Origin: Hofstenia miamia
Lineage: Eukaryota > Xenacoelomorpha > Acoela
Assembly: GCA_004352715.1 (NCBI GenBank)
Contig: SCFE01000010.1
Span: forward strand, 10,117 to 74,116
Length of the DNA: 64,000 nt
Direction: 5' to 3'
Shown: positions 10,538 through 21,364 of the stretch, in pieces
How positions within the stretch are numbered: position 1 is the first letter of the stretch
Layout of the letters: each line of letters opens with the position of its first letter
Notes under the pieces: generated by a model
Told to the model about the DNA's origin: nothing
The model's input: only the letters and a program-made list of their open reading frames with translations
Database searches by the model: none
Made by a program: the position numbers and the translations under genes

Positions 10538-11841
10538 TATATATAAACTTATGCTTTTTGCATATGTTAAACGTAGTTTTTTTCATCTAGAGCAAATTGG
10601 TGAGGTATTTCTTGTTAAAGGCTTGATAGATATTTTTCTTGTAACCTCCAATATCCAATTATGTTTGTACATACAATTGTATATCTGTGAGAATATTTGA
10701 AATTAAACTACAGCATAAAAAGTGGGTAATTTTTTTTTTGAAAAGTTTATAATTTGAATTCTATGCAAAAAGGGCCACCCAATATATTTACATTCGGCAG
10801 AACTCTTGTTTTTGAGGGCGAGTCTAGATAAATCAGAGAAAGGATAAAATTAATTTGAATGCCCCTCAAATTATTTGAAACCACACTAAAATCGCTTTGC
10901 TTGAAGGTAAAACCTAGTTGCAGTCATTATAGGTTAGGAAATTTAGTCAAAGATGTGAATGCTTAAGTATGCCTAATCAACTTAATCAAAAAGTACTTTT
11001 ATCTGATACTTTCAATAATTGACAAATTCTTCTCGGAATTTGCATATTCTTTAGCTTTCGCAATTGTTGAACTTATAAAAATATGCGAAGCCCGACAGAT
11101 TTTGACGAGTGTCTAAGCCTCAGATGCTTTTAAAGAATAAGCCATGGGATAATTAGAAATTCGGGTTTTTAAAATCCAGATATTTTGTAGTCCTATTTCA
11201 GACCCTTTTATTTTTATTGAATTCGATTGCAGTCCGACCCCATTAGCAGAAAGCAGTTCCATGATATATTGTGTCCAACTTTGCAAAATTACTCCATTAC
11301 GCACTAAAATTCTTAAAAGCAATGCCATACCTTTTCTAGTTTTGGTCCCATTAAAATTTTTGTTCAAGTCGCTATAAATATGTAGTCCCATGGTATTTGA
11401 TTGTGACATAAAGGCCTATTAAAATAACCTGGCGTAAAGAAGTATATATATTCCATGCTAAAATAGCAACTGTCCTTCTAAATATAAAAAACTAAAAACG
11501 AATAATTACAAATAAAAAGATGAATCTTAGTTTTCTAAGTATTTGAATGATATGTAGATTGGTTTCTAATAATCATCATTACACATGGCTTTGAGAATTT
11601 CTTGCAAAATATGCAAAAGAAATATTACATGTGCATGCAATTGTAGTGCTCACCTCCATAGTCGAGTGCTTTCGTGTTTGATCAAAATGAGAGCTGATAA
11701 CAAATTGGTAACTGTTTAAGAAATTAAATATTTTACAGCATAGCAAAACACACAGTACTGTTGATATTGATAATAAAAGCGATTCTAATAACTTCTAATA
11801 CAATACTGGGCTGTATAGAAAAATATATCCCATATTGAATG
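10538..11841. other. Non-coding stretch
   Basis: No recognisable gene. A 98-codon minus-strand ORF (11113-11409) shows no family resemblance. Its DNA contains scattered TAGTCC-type repeated words, so it is more likely repeat-derived than a gene. Confidence 0.45.
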
Positions 11842-12138
11842 TAGGGCCGTGGCTAGGGGAGGGACAATGGGCCATTGCCCTCCCTGATGGGTCACTGGGC
11901 CCCCTTCCTCTTGGCATCCTGGATACAAAACTCCATAGTATTAATTCTAATATTCTGTAACTAAGTTTGAGTGAATATATCTTAGCTGAAATATATAAAA
12001 TACTAATGCCATTCTATTTAAAAATTCAATGAAAAAGTGTGAAACTATTTCTTAACGGTATGAGTAAAACTATGATTTATTTATTGAACTTTACGGGACC
12101 ATGGCCTCCCTAAATTTTAAATTCAAGCCACGGGCCTG
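11842..12138. mobile_element. hAT-type MITE with perfect 8-bp target duplication
   Basis: The ends are TAGGGCCGTGGC and, on the other strand, CAGGCCCGTGGC. The exact 8-bp duplication ATTGAATG flanks it at 11834-11841 and 12139-12146. At 297 bp it has no coding capacity. Subterminal sequences also pair imperfectly. Confidence 0.85.
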
Positions 12139-12146
12139 ATTGAATG

Positions 12147-12938
12147 ATAAGAATTGTTGTAACTCTCCACTTAATACTCTCAATAAATAAGTAGGTTTTG
12201 AAGTTTTCTTAATTTAAGCAAAAGGTGTTGAAATTATGATACAGAAGGATATTGACAACCCTAAAAAACATAGTCTTTTGTATTGAATTATTATAAATCT
12301 ACAATTAGGTTTGCTCCAAAAAATTGCAAGCTATGATACCAAACATATCATTTGCATGTTTACAGTATGGCAAGCTCTTGCAAAGTTTTGCAAGATGCAC
12401 ACAACGGAAAAATTATTTTGTTGTTGAAATGGAAGCATAATGTTAGCGTTGTTTTGAAAATAGTGGTGTGAAAATAAAAAGTAAATTTTTCTATTTCAAA
12501 AATTAGTTTTTGAAATGCAATGCAACTATTCTGAATTACAAGAAAGTAAAAATTTATTATTTAGTATTGTAAGTTTTTTATCAAAAATTTTACTACCCTA
12601 TTTTAGAAATGCATCAAATTACTTGTGTTAGCTATTGATGCTCATAAGTAATGTGTGCTGTAAGCAGCTCAGTGAATACCGGTGTTACAGGTCAATCGGT
12701 AATAATCAAAATATATATGCCTGCAACATTTAACGGCTGTTCGTATATTTTCAATTACAATGTGTTCATCATTCTGGTACACTAGAAACAATCAGTGCAT
12801 ATTAACATTTTGACTAAACATACAAATCAGCATTGCAATGAAGATAAATTATTGGTCTTTTTTATCGTTTGATGTAATGATTTTCGAATTAGTGCTGTTA
12901 TTTTGAATCATTGTTCTGATTTCTAATAAACATGTTTA

Positions 12939-12979
<41 letters not shown>

Positions 12980-14703
12980 TTTATTGTTGAAAAGCATGCA
13001 TCACATGTCCTGAACACAATGTTTAGAAAATCTAAATGTATTTACTCTATTTGAGCAAAAAGATAAATTACCGGCAACAAAATGCAATTTTTGTATCTCA
13101 TTAGGTATTGCGGTGATCTATTCTAAAAATCATAATCCTGTAGAATTGTTGCATTAAGCATTAATATTGTAAATTTTTCTTTGCCATATGCCTATGAAAT
13201 CAATGTATTTTTATTATTTAGTCATATTTATATAAGTAAAAAAATAGTGGGTTTAACTCTAAAAATCAATACTGGTACGTCTGCACGAATATACAAAACA
13301 AATATTTTCTTTTAAAGCATTTAAAATTAGGGAAATTAAAATTTTAAATTTTTGAATTGTAATTTTCGCACATCCATATCTTGCAGAGCCGGCCCTGCGA
13401 AAATAATGACCTGGGCAAAACCTCGTTTGGGCGCTCTTCAAGTGATATTAAAATGAATCAGTAATTAGGCTGCAAACAAAATATTCAAATGATTTTAATC
13501 ATTAACGCAAATATATTTTCAGGCCTATATCCGAAGGGGAGTGGTCAGATATTTCTACCTCCTTTCCAATTGACAACGCCTCTCAAATTACTACGCCTTT
13601 CATTAAATTCTGTTTTCTATTTGTGTTCATATTACGCCATAACACGTTATTACATGGGTGGATTCGGAAATTTTAAATAGGCAGTCGTTCACAACCTAAA
13701 ATGTTTTAAATGCATGATTATCTATTTTGAACAAATGTACTATTCAGCTATGTTTTCTTCAATTATAAACTAATTCCTATGATAACAGAAAAGAATAAGT
13801 AAACATTCTTCAAATTAAAACATTTTATTGAGAACTACGATGAAATTCAGAATGGGGATTCAGTAAAGTTATTTTAAATATTTTTGGAATTTTGTGCTTA
13901 AAGAAGTTGGAAGGGGTGTGTGCACTCTGCTCACCCCCTTCTCTGAATCTGCCATTGCATTGTTTTCCAAATATATTAGGTTAAGCTAAGTTGAAATTAT
14001 TGTAAATATTTAATGGGCTTTGAAAAGAAATCGAGAGCACGTAGTTATCAATACAATTAATAAAAACTATTTTTATTCTTACTTCCGGTTTTCAATTCAC
14101 GTTTTTATCAATCATACTCAATTCCTTACCTTAGTTGTAACAAAATTAAGCCTAATCAACCTAGCAGTTTGTTAAAATCTTTGATAGTTTCTTTAAAACA
14201 AAAAATTATAAGCGTGCATAATTCACAAACTATTATAAATATGCAAAATCTTAAAGGACCGCAAGAGTGATGAGTGCCTAAGGCCTTTTCTGATTCAACT
14301 GAATTGGGTGACCTATCTACCAACAATATACTTGCATAGATTAAATACTTCATTCAAATATAATTTAGCGAACAAAACCGGCCGGTATTAAATGTTGTCG
14401 GCCAAATACCTGTCCCGGCCCTAGATTTTCCGGCTGGTTACAAATCTGATTCCATTTAGGTTCAAATAGAAACTGACTTAATGTCAATCAGGCGTGTCAC
14501 TTTCGCTCTAAGCAACGGGTAATCAATTATGCTACTTACAACGATTATGATATAATGAGTATAGAATTATTTAAAGAACTTCAATAGATTTTTACTTAAG
14601 CATTTCCATTTCATTTAAATGCATAAATAAATACTTATTTGAAAAAAGACATATTTCTCAAATAGTGGGAAATTTAATTTTATTAAAATAAATTAATGCA
14701 GAT
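12147..14703. other. Non-coding stretch with transposon scraps
   Basis: No supported gene. (AT)n occurs at 12942-12977. An AGAGCCGGCCCTG word at about 13385-13398 resembles a hAT terminus, and a GGCCGG-rich patch lies at about 14377-14440. Neither has a recognisable partner end. Confidence 0.5.
12942..12977. repeat. (AT)n microsatellite
   Basis: About 18 AT units. Confidence 0.95.
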
Positions 14704-15555
14704 ATGTATAAAGAATTCGCATTTGAATTTGATAACTCGAATTCAGTTAACAACTGCTTCCGTCTAGTTGGAAAATACGCAATGTTCTTTGATATTATAT
14801 TCACGATATTTGGAACACTGTACAATATAAACGTTTTGTTTAACATTCTCGGCGATTTGCGCATGTTTGATAGAACATCGAGGAGGTATACAATTTATAT
14901 GTATTTGGCATTTTGGTTCCTCTTAAACTTTTTCTATCATTTGATTATGGGTCCATTGCAAATCATCACATTTGACATGACCCAGTACGTGCACAGAAAA
15001 AATTTGTCCACTGCTGTATCTAAATTTAGATGGCATATTATTGAATTTAATTCAGTCTTTTTTCCATTGATGACTATTCTTTTAATGCTTTTGGTTTCGT
15101 ATGAAAGAATGTTAATGATTAAGAAGTCTCTTTTCTACAGCAGATCTAATACTGAAACCGTTATAATGGAGCTGTTTTTCATTACGATGTTCTCCATAGC
15201 AATTAGCGTCCGTTTTTGTGCGGATGAAAATGCGCAGGTGGTAAGGGTTTTTGTAATATCTATAATGTTTGGAATCATTATCATATCAAGTCTAATTTCA
15301 ATTATGTGTAATTTCTACTGCTTCACATCATCTAACCGTCTTGAAACCAAAAATTCAAAATGGACAAAATTAATTGCATGTTTGATCATATCTAGCATAA
15401 TTCTGCTACAGAAGTTGGTGCAATTTACTGCAGTTATTATTGCGTACATCAAGAACCCAATTCCAATCAATTGCTCAACATTAATCTCTTATCAAATTCT
15501 CGAATATCAAATCTCATCACTGTGTTATGTGTTGACTGCGGGACTATTTTTGTAA
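14704..15555 (+). CDS. Rhodopsin-type 7TM receptor, intronless
   Basis: 283 codons, one exon. Seven hydrophobic segments can be read at about residues 24-50, 62-90, 111-138, 152-172, 180-207, 220-248 and 260-283. At the cytoplasmic end of TM3 is YERM (Glu134-Arg135), the position and form of the class-A DRY/ERY motif. The usual NPxxY of TM7 is not visible, and the reading frame stops inside TM7 with no cytoplasmic tail. A T-run at about 15546-15550 directly before the stop makes a one-base frameshift or sequencing error plausible, because a frame change there leads to a short open tail. Ligand unknown; lineage-specific chemoreceptor-like genes are often intronless. The start is the first ATG, with a short N-terminus of about 20 residues. 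Confidence 0.7.
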   Translation: MYKEFAFEFDNSNSVNNCFRLVGKYAMFFDIIFTIFGTLYNINVLFNILGDLRMFDRTSRRYTIYMYLAFWFLLNFFYHLIMGPLQIITFDMTQYVHRKNLSTAVSKFRWHIIEFNSVFFPLMTILLMLLVSYERMLMIKKSLFYSRSNTETVIMELFFITMFSIAISVRFCADENAQVVRVFVISIMFGIIIISSLISIMCNFYCFTSSNRLETKNSKWTKLIACLIISSIILLQKLVQFTAVIIAYIKNPIPINCSTLISYQILEYQISSLCYVLTAGLFL

Positions 15556-16199
15556 TCATTTGGAAATTACAAATGAATTTTGAAGATTAATATTTTTTAT
15601 GCAATGCTAATCTTTCAAATACAATGTTGATTCTTATATTTGATTAAGTTGACTAAAAGAATTAGATGTATCTGTCTTCTACTGGATTAAAATAATACAG
15701 TAAAACACAGAACTAAATAATAAGCAATATATTTGCTGAAAGATACATACTACAAAAATATATAATAATAATACCTTTGTGTGTGTCTATATGTGTGGTG
15801 AGGTCAGTGTAAAAATCAGTAAATGTGTTTAGCATCCTTTGTCTCCGATTGTATTTTATTGGTGTAAAAGTACAATTCTTATTTTTTTTCTAAATTTTTT
15901 TTGTATTTTTTTTCCAATCTAATCTCATTTTTAAATCATTCTAAATAATAGAGGCTGCTCGATGAAAACTAGGATAAGAAATCCTGTTGAAAATAAATGT
16001 GTGTGATCGTGTATTTACTTTTAAGTAATGATCAAGAAAAGAAAGTGATTCTCGGTCATATTTATGCTTAAATAAATTTAAAGCTGCATGGAATTGTACT
16101 TTATATAGCGGGGATAACTTCCTTTGTCTTTATTCACTAACATGGTCATGCTTCCATGCAAAATTTAATGATTTTAATGACCAATTTCAAGTTTTTAAT
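15556..16199. other. Non-coding downstream of the receptor
   Basis: AT-rich, with T-runs near 15890-15920. An AATAAA at 15992-15997 could serve the receptor gene but is 440 nt beyond its stop. Confidence 0.4.
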
Positions 16200-16560
16200 A
16201 GTAGATAGCCACTTTTTGTATTAAATTTAATAAATGAAAATTAACAATAATGTAATTGCGACAAACAAAATTAATGCAATAAAGGAGCGTGATAATCTGG
16301 TCCTAAATTTCTCAAGTGATATAAGTGTCTAACGCCAGAATCCATTTTTTATCTTTTTAGGAGAAAATTATCAAATTTTTAATCTTTGCCAATATCAACA
16401 CCTAAATATGTAACATGATCACTCTGTTTTATTCGAATACTGTAAACATGAATTCAATCTTGTTAGTTATTTCTTTTACGGGAGTCGGGAACATAATTAA
16501 TTGCGTTTTTTAAACATTAATTTTTAATTGATTTGATGAGAAATACCTAAAATGATATTC
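16200..16560 (-). pseudogene. LINE reverse-transcriptase C-terminal remnant
   Basis: Minus-strand translation, with frame changes, gives SSNQLKINV followed by KTQLIMF, then HVTYLGVDIGK and later GVRHLYHLRN. These match the order of the post-YADD part of non-LTR reverse transcriptases (N-x-L-x-x-N-x-x-K-T, then YLGV-x-ID). The catalytic core is not found beside it. Several stops and frameshifts make it dead. Confidence 0.6.
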
Positions 16561-17235
16561 AATATCACTTTGTGGCCCTAAGTCAGTTGCGCAGCTAGGG
16601 GGCATGATGCCATGCTCCCCTTGGGTTTGTCATCCATATCCTAGTTCGCCTTTTTAATCCGTTCTACCCCTTCATAAGCGCACAATCTATTCCCGTCCTT
16701 CAGTGAAGAATACTTGATGGCAAATTTCTTCCTTTCTTCTTTTTTTTCTGGCTGCCTCTAGTTAAGAAGGGGCGTTGTCATGACTATTGCTCGCTATCTC
16801 CAATGGTAGGAAACAACTTTTCTGCAAACAATATAAATATTCCATTAGTAAGAAGAGAAAAACCCAGGCCATTAGTCATATAACACCCATTTTAGTTCAT
16901 ATAAGAAGCAAGAGAGCTTAGTCAATGGAAAAGAACACTAAATTACTATAACATGGGTTACAGGCAGAAAGAAAAAGAAGTAAGTAAAAAAATAAAGTGA
17001 CATTGAAAAAAACAAGATCAACAAGGCTACAGAGTTTATTCAACCATGAAGGCGTAAACTCAAACGTTACTATGACAAAATTTTCAGGAAAATTGATACT
17101 CTTGCATAAAAAAATATATAAAATAAAAACGTTAATGAAACAAGCCTATATAACATCATCCAATTATAAGAACATAGCAATAGAAATAGAGGAAATAGTT
17201 ACCAGTTGTACAAAAAACGGACATATATATATATA
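16561..17235. other. Non-coding, ends in an AT run at a gap
   Basis: A GC-richer patch at about 16580-16640 containing GCGCAGCTAGGGGG resembles a DNA-transposon end. An open frame at 16997-17235 runs into the gap, starts only at GTG and matches nothing I know. Confidence 0.4.
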
Positions 17236-17629
17236 NNNNNNNNNNNNNNNNNNNNNNNNNNNNNNNNNNNNNNNNNNNNNNNNNNNNNNNNNNNNNNNNN
17301 NNNNNNNNNNNNNNNNNNNNNNNNNNNNNNNNNNNNNNNNNNNNNNNNNNNNNNNNNNNNNNNNNNNNNNNNNNNNNNNNNNNNNNNNNNNNNNNNNNNN
17401 NNNNNNNNNNNNNNNNNNNNNNNNNNNNNNNNNNNNNNNNNNNNNNNNNNNNNNNNNNNNNNNNNNNNNNNNNNNNNNNNNNNNNNNNNNNNNNNNNNNN
17501 NNNNNNNNNNNNNNNNNNNNNNNNNNNNNNNNNNNNNNNNNNNNNNNNNNNNNNNNNNNNNNNNNNNNNNNNNNNNNNNNNNNNNNNNNNNNNNNNNNNN
17601 NNNNNNNNNNNNNNNNNNNNNNNNNNNNN
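17236..17629. other. Assembly gap (394 N)
   Basis: Flanked by (AT)n on both sides (17221-17235 and 17630-17651), so it is a microsatellite-caused gap. Confidence 0.98.
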
Positions 17630-17651
17630 ATATATATATATATATATATAT

Positions 17652-18446
17652 TGTAGCATCAGTATGAAATCAGCAAGCAGTCCTAATATCCTATCTATTG
17701 AGGGTTTTGATTCACAGCTAGATAATAATCAACTCCTTCTGCCATAGTACCCTTTCTAGTAAAGTTAAAATAAAAGTACACAGGAGGTCGTGATGGGGAA
17801 GAGTGGCAACAATCGGCCGACCTGATACAGATAACCTTGTGAAAAGTTGTTTAAGACTAGAGTCCTAATTAGATAAAGAATAAAGAATTCCTAACTCTTG
17901 GATGAATGAAGTGGAACCTACGTGCTAAGTTAAGAAAACCTAAATTGCAATCCTTATCTTGTGCTATTTAGGTAACCGCAATAATAATCAGTTTAAATAA
18001 CGAAAGAAATGCAGTTCTACAAAATCTCCTAACTGTATTCCTAACCCTGTTAAGGGGACGTGCTAGTCAAGCTCTAACACATCTAGGTGACCTTTAACTA
18101 CGTGTATGAATTTAGAAACACATTTTAAATATAACAAAAGTCAAAATAAAGCAAAATAATTTAATGAAAGTAAACTGAAGCAAAAAAACAAATGAATAAA
18201 TCACACCTATATTTACTAAGAAAAACTGGTAGTGTAAATAGAAATGCATACTATAAAAATATGGACAAATATTGAAGTTGTACAATCTAGTCTTCTGCTA
18301 TCAATTTTACCAGAAATTTAAATAACTAAAAATATAGCACCGTTTCATTTAGTCAAATAATCAATTGAATAATTTCATAATGCTAAATAGTAAGTTGAGA
18401 ATTCGAAGTAAAGAGTAGAACAAAGTTTTAATGTCCTTATGCCACA
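17652..18446 (-). repeat. LTR A of a Ty3/gypsy element
   Basis: Read on the minus strand it starts TGTGGCATAAGG and ends GATGCTACA, the TG...CA form of LTRs. It is preceded on that strand by a purine tract (18447-18461), as a 3' LTR is by its polypurine tract. A diverged copy lies at about 20743-21364, with the shared end TGTRGCATCAGT on the plus strand. About 795 bp. LTR promoter elements cannot be picked out in such AT-rich sequence. Confidence 0.65.
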
Positions 18447-18461
18447 CCCCCTCCCCCCCCT
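18447..18461 (-). promoter_or_regulatory. Polypurine tract beside LTR A
   Basis: AGGGGGGGGAGGGGG on the minus strand immediately upstream of the LTR start, the primer position for plus-strand DNA synthesis in retroelements. LTR B has a shorter G-tract at the equivalent place (21380-21385). Confidence 0.65.
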
Positions 18462-18610
18462 AAACTGGGCTATAGTTTTAGTCCAACAATTCTAGATGAT
18501 CAGGCTCAATAAGAGATTGTGCCGGCTTGACTAGGGTAATTGCTTGGGGATTGTTCCAGCTTAGAATGTCTGAGTGTTGTGAATAGTGAGTTGCATAGCA
18601 TAAATCCAAG

Positions 18611-18783
18611 TAGCAAGCCATCAATGGGCCATTATTGGTCCATTATTGGTGCCATCAATTTACCAACAATGAGCCATCAATTCACCATTAAAAGCCAATA
18701 TTTACCAACAATACGCCATTCATATAACAACAATTTGCCTTCTAACATTAATGGTTTATATTGGCAAATGGTTGGCCATTCGT
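18611..18783. repeat. Degenerate tandem repeat, unit about 21-22 bp
   Basis: Units beginning GCCATCAATT or GCCAATATT and containing ACCAACAAT recur at least five times with substitutions, next to shorter CCATTATTGGT units. The repeat sits between LTR A and the retroelement ORF and is absent from the equivalent place beside LTR B. Confidence 0.7.
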
Positions 18784-18883
18784 GTTGATATTGTTAAGGT
18801 ATTTCAGAGACTATTAAGTTTTCTTGTAAACATATCGTAAAATTTGAGATATAATCTAAAGCCTTTAATTGCAATGAGGATTG

Positions 18884-20742
18884 TCATTTTAGCATGAATA
18901 TCTGAAGCATGGGTTCTTCTTCAGTAATTGTCATATCTGGATAGAAAAATTTAAAGAAACTTAACATGTTGGTGTGACTTTTGACTTTGTCAAAGAAAAT
19001 AGAGATATTGATTAGGATGATTTCCTCTGTCATTAGTTCTGGATCACATATGTTAGCATGCATCATATTGATTATCTCAATATGTTTAGATGTATTATAA
19101 TATTGTAAGTTTTCCTGTATCAGATTACACCACATTAAGTCGCCAATGCCTGCGAATAAAATTGAAGTTCTGTTTGGTAAATTTGTGATGCTAGACTTAA
19201 TGTAGTTGATTTGTTCAGCAATATGTTTACCCTTTCAAAAGACGTGTTCCAAGGGAACATGGCCATCACAGTATAAATGAGATATTTCATCTTCTCTTAT
19301 TAGCTTTGATTTGCTTTGTTTGTAACAATCAGAGTTAGTGACTTTTATTAGGTCACCAAAGCTGTTAACATACTGTTCTTGGTCTTTTAGAGCATTATTA
19401 ATTCTTTGTTTTTTCCCATACAGTAATTGTTTTCAGTTGCTACACATTCTTCTAAAGAAGATTGATTGGTAGGAGCAAGTTCTAACCAAGCAATCCATAT
19501 GTGTACAGGATAGTTCACCTGTCTGCAAACTATCTGCTCCCATAGGGAATCAGACAGTAAATGTTTTGTGAATTAAGAAACATTTTCTTCAGATATGTGA
19601 AGTTTTGCAGGAGTACAATTGATGTCCAGCAATAATTGTGAATGTGTTTTTAGCATAATAGTGAATTGGTTTTAGTTCAGCTTTCAGTAAAAAGAATTTT
19701 CATTAATACAATTGAGATAGTTTCCTTTTGTACTGTAAACTGATGTGGAACAATTGCTTCATCTTTAGGTTCAGTTGTGGTGAATCTTGTTAAATAATTT
19801 GTAATGTTGGTTTTGATCCTTTCAATATTTTTGAGACTTATATCAACACTGAGTTTTTCCATGTTGTTTGTATCAACTTGTTTTTGATGTGGCATAATGT
19901 GTAGTTGTGTAGTCATAAATAAGGACTCTTGAATTTGTAACTCTGATACTAATTGTGTATTTCTATGATATTGATAAGAATCCATTCTTGCCCATTTTTT
20001 TTAAACTTAATTGTTTTCAAAATTGCATTGTATGTGCATTCTGGGTAGTTCTGATTGTGGTAGTTGAATAAAATTTCATTCTTTATGACCAACAGTGTTT
20101 TGATTTTTCATAATTGTTAGTAGTAGAATGTGAGATCCTTTTTTGTATGTGTACAGTAGTTAGTGGTGTAAATTCATCTATTAGCAAAGTATATTTAGTT
20201 TCACTGGTAGCACCACACATAAATTTACATACATTATCTGAGAAAATATGAATGTCTCCTCCAGCAATTGCAAATTTGTTACTGATTAATGGAATGGGTA
20301 GAGTGCCTAACAGATTTTCTTTGTTGATGATCCACATGTAATTTTTTTCAAAGCTTTGAGTAATTTCTTTGTTTTTTCCTTTGGGCAACATTAACAGCAA
20401 TGTTCTGAATAATAGCCAATTTTTCAGTTTAGCAGAGATAGGAATGACTGCTAACTTGTGATATTCGGTTTTTCTGAGCTGTTACCTTTTTGATTTAGAA
20501 ATGGGAAGAGTTAATGTTGGGTCCTCATTTAGATCAATGTCATCCATAGCACAGATTGTGAGGTACAATCTGGAACACGTTTTTTTCAAACAGAGTGTGT
20601 CTGAAATCAGCTTAGTTTTAAATATCAAAAGAAATCTGGATGTTGTTTAGTAGGCATTTGATAGAGTAATGGTAGGTCTGTGACTGAAATTTGATCATAA
20701 TTGTGAGCCAAGTGTTATCATTTAGTAGATCTGCTTTGATAT
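18884..20742 (-). pseudogene. Retroelement ORF of unknown function, copy A (decayed)
   Basis: A minus-strand coding remnant in several open pieces (20400-20083, 19985-19677, 19135-18884) between LTR B and LTR A. It has the same residue order as copy B at 21773-24480. Shared words include TLPISKSK or VLPISKSK, KFAIAGGDIHIF (copy A), CGATSETKY or WGATSKTKY, NYHNQ-YPEC, TDITNYLTR or TNITNYLTR, and MW-NLIQE. A few Cys and possible N-glycosylation sites are seen, but no clear membrane anchor. It occupies the place between pol and 3' LTR where some Ty3/gypsy elements carry an env-like ORF. I do not recognise the family. Its 5' part is cut off by LTR B. Frameshifts and stops show it is inactive. Confidence 0.6.
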
Positions 20743-21364
20743 TGTGGCATCAGTGAGAAATCAGCATGTGTTCCTACTAATCTATCTTATTGAGGGTTTC
20801 AAGTTGATGCATGGATTGACTGATGCTACAAAACTAAATAAATCCTCCTGCCTATATACCACATCCAAATTAAAGATAAAAGTAAACAGCAGATTGTGGT
20901 AGGGAAGAGTGGCCACACTCAGCCAACCTGATACAGATGCCCTTTTAGAAGATCCATATAAGACTAGTGTCCTAATTAGATTAAGAAACAAGTACACTAA
21001 TTCTTGGGTGCAAGTAGTGAACTTAAGTGCTAAGTAAAATAACCTAAGCTCAGTGCATTTCCTTTCTTGTGCAATTAAGGTGAAGGCATTAATAATAAAT
21101 TTCATTACAAAGGAGTGCCCTATCCATATACCTAACCTAGTTAAATGATCAGAATGTCTGCTAAATGGTTGTCCTTTAACAATGCAGTTGAAAAATTAGA
21201 AACACATTTCATAAAAAGTAACAGTGTAAAGAAAATAAGTAAAATGACTTTACTCAGAATAATGTGAACAGAATGCAAAAGAACAAAATTCAGATATATC
21301 TACAAAAGTTGGCCAGTATCTGTAAACAAAAGCATACTATAAGAAATATAGGCAAACATATGCC
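20743..21364 (-). repeat. LTR B of the same Ty3/gypsy family
   Basis: The plus strand starts TGTGGCATCAGTGAGAAATC and is alignable with LTR A for most of its length (for example GATACAGAT, AAGACTAG-GTCCTAATTAGAT). The right end is set by the G-tract and is uncertain by about 15 bp. On the lower-coordinate side it abuts the middle of ORF copy A directly, which indicates insertion of one element into another of the same family. Confidence 0.6.

Noticed and set aside
11113-11409. 98-codon minus-strand ORF
   Set aside because: No family resemblance and repeated words in the DNA suggest a repeat rather than a gene.
16997-17667. Open frames running through the 17.2-kb gap
   Set aside because: They begin at GTG or in AT repeat and are mainly N.
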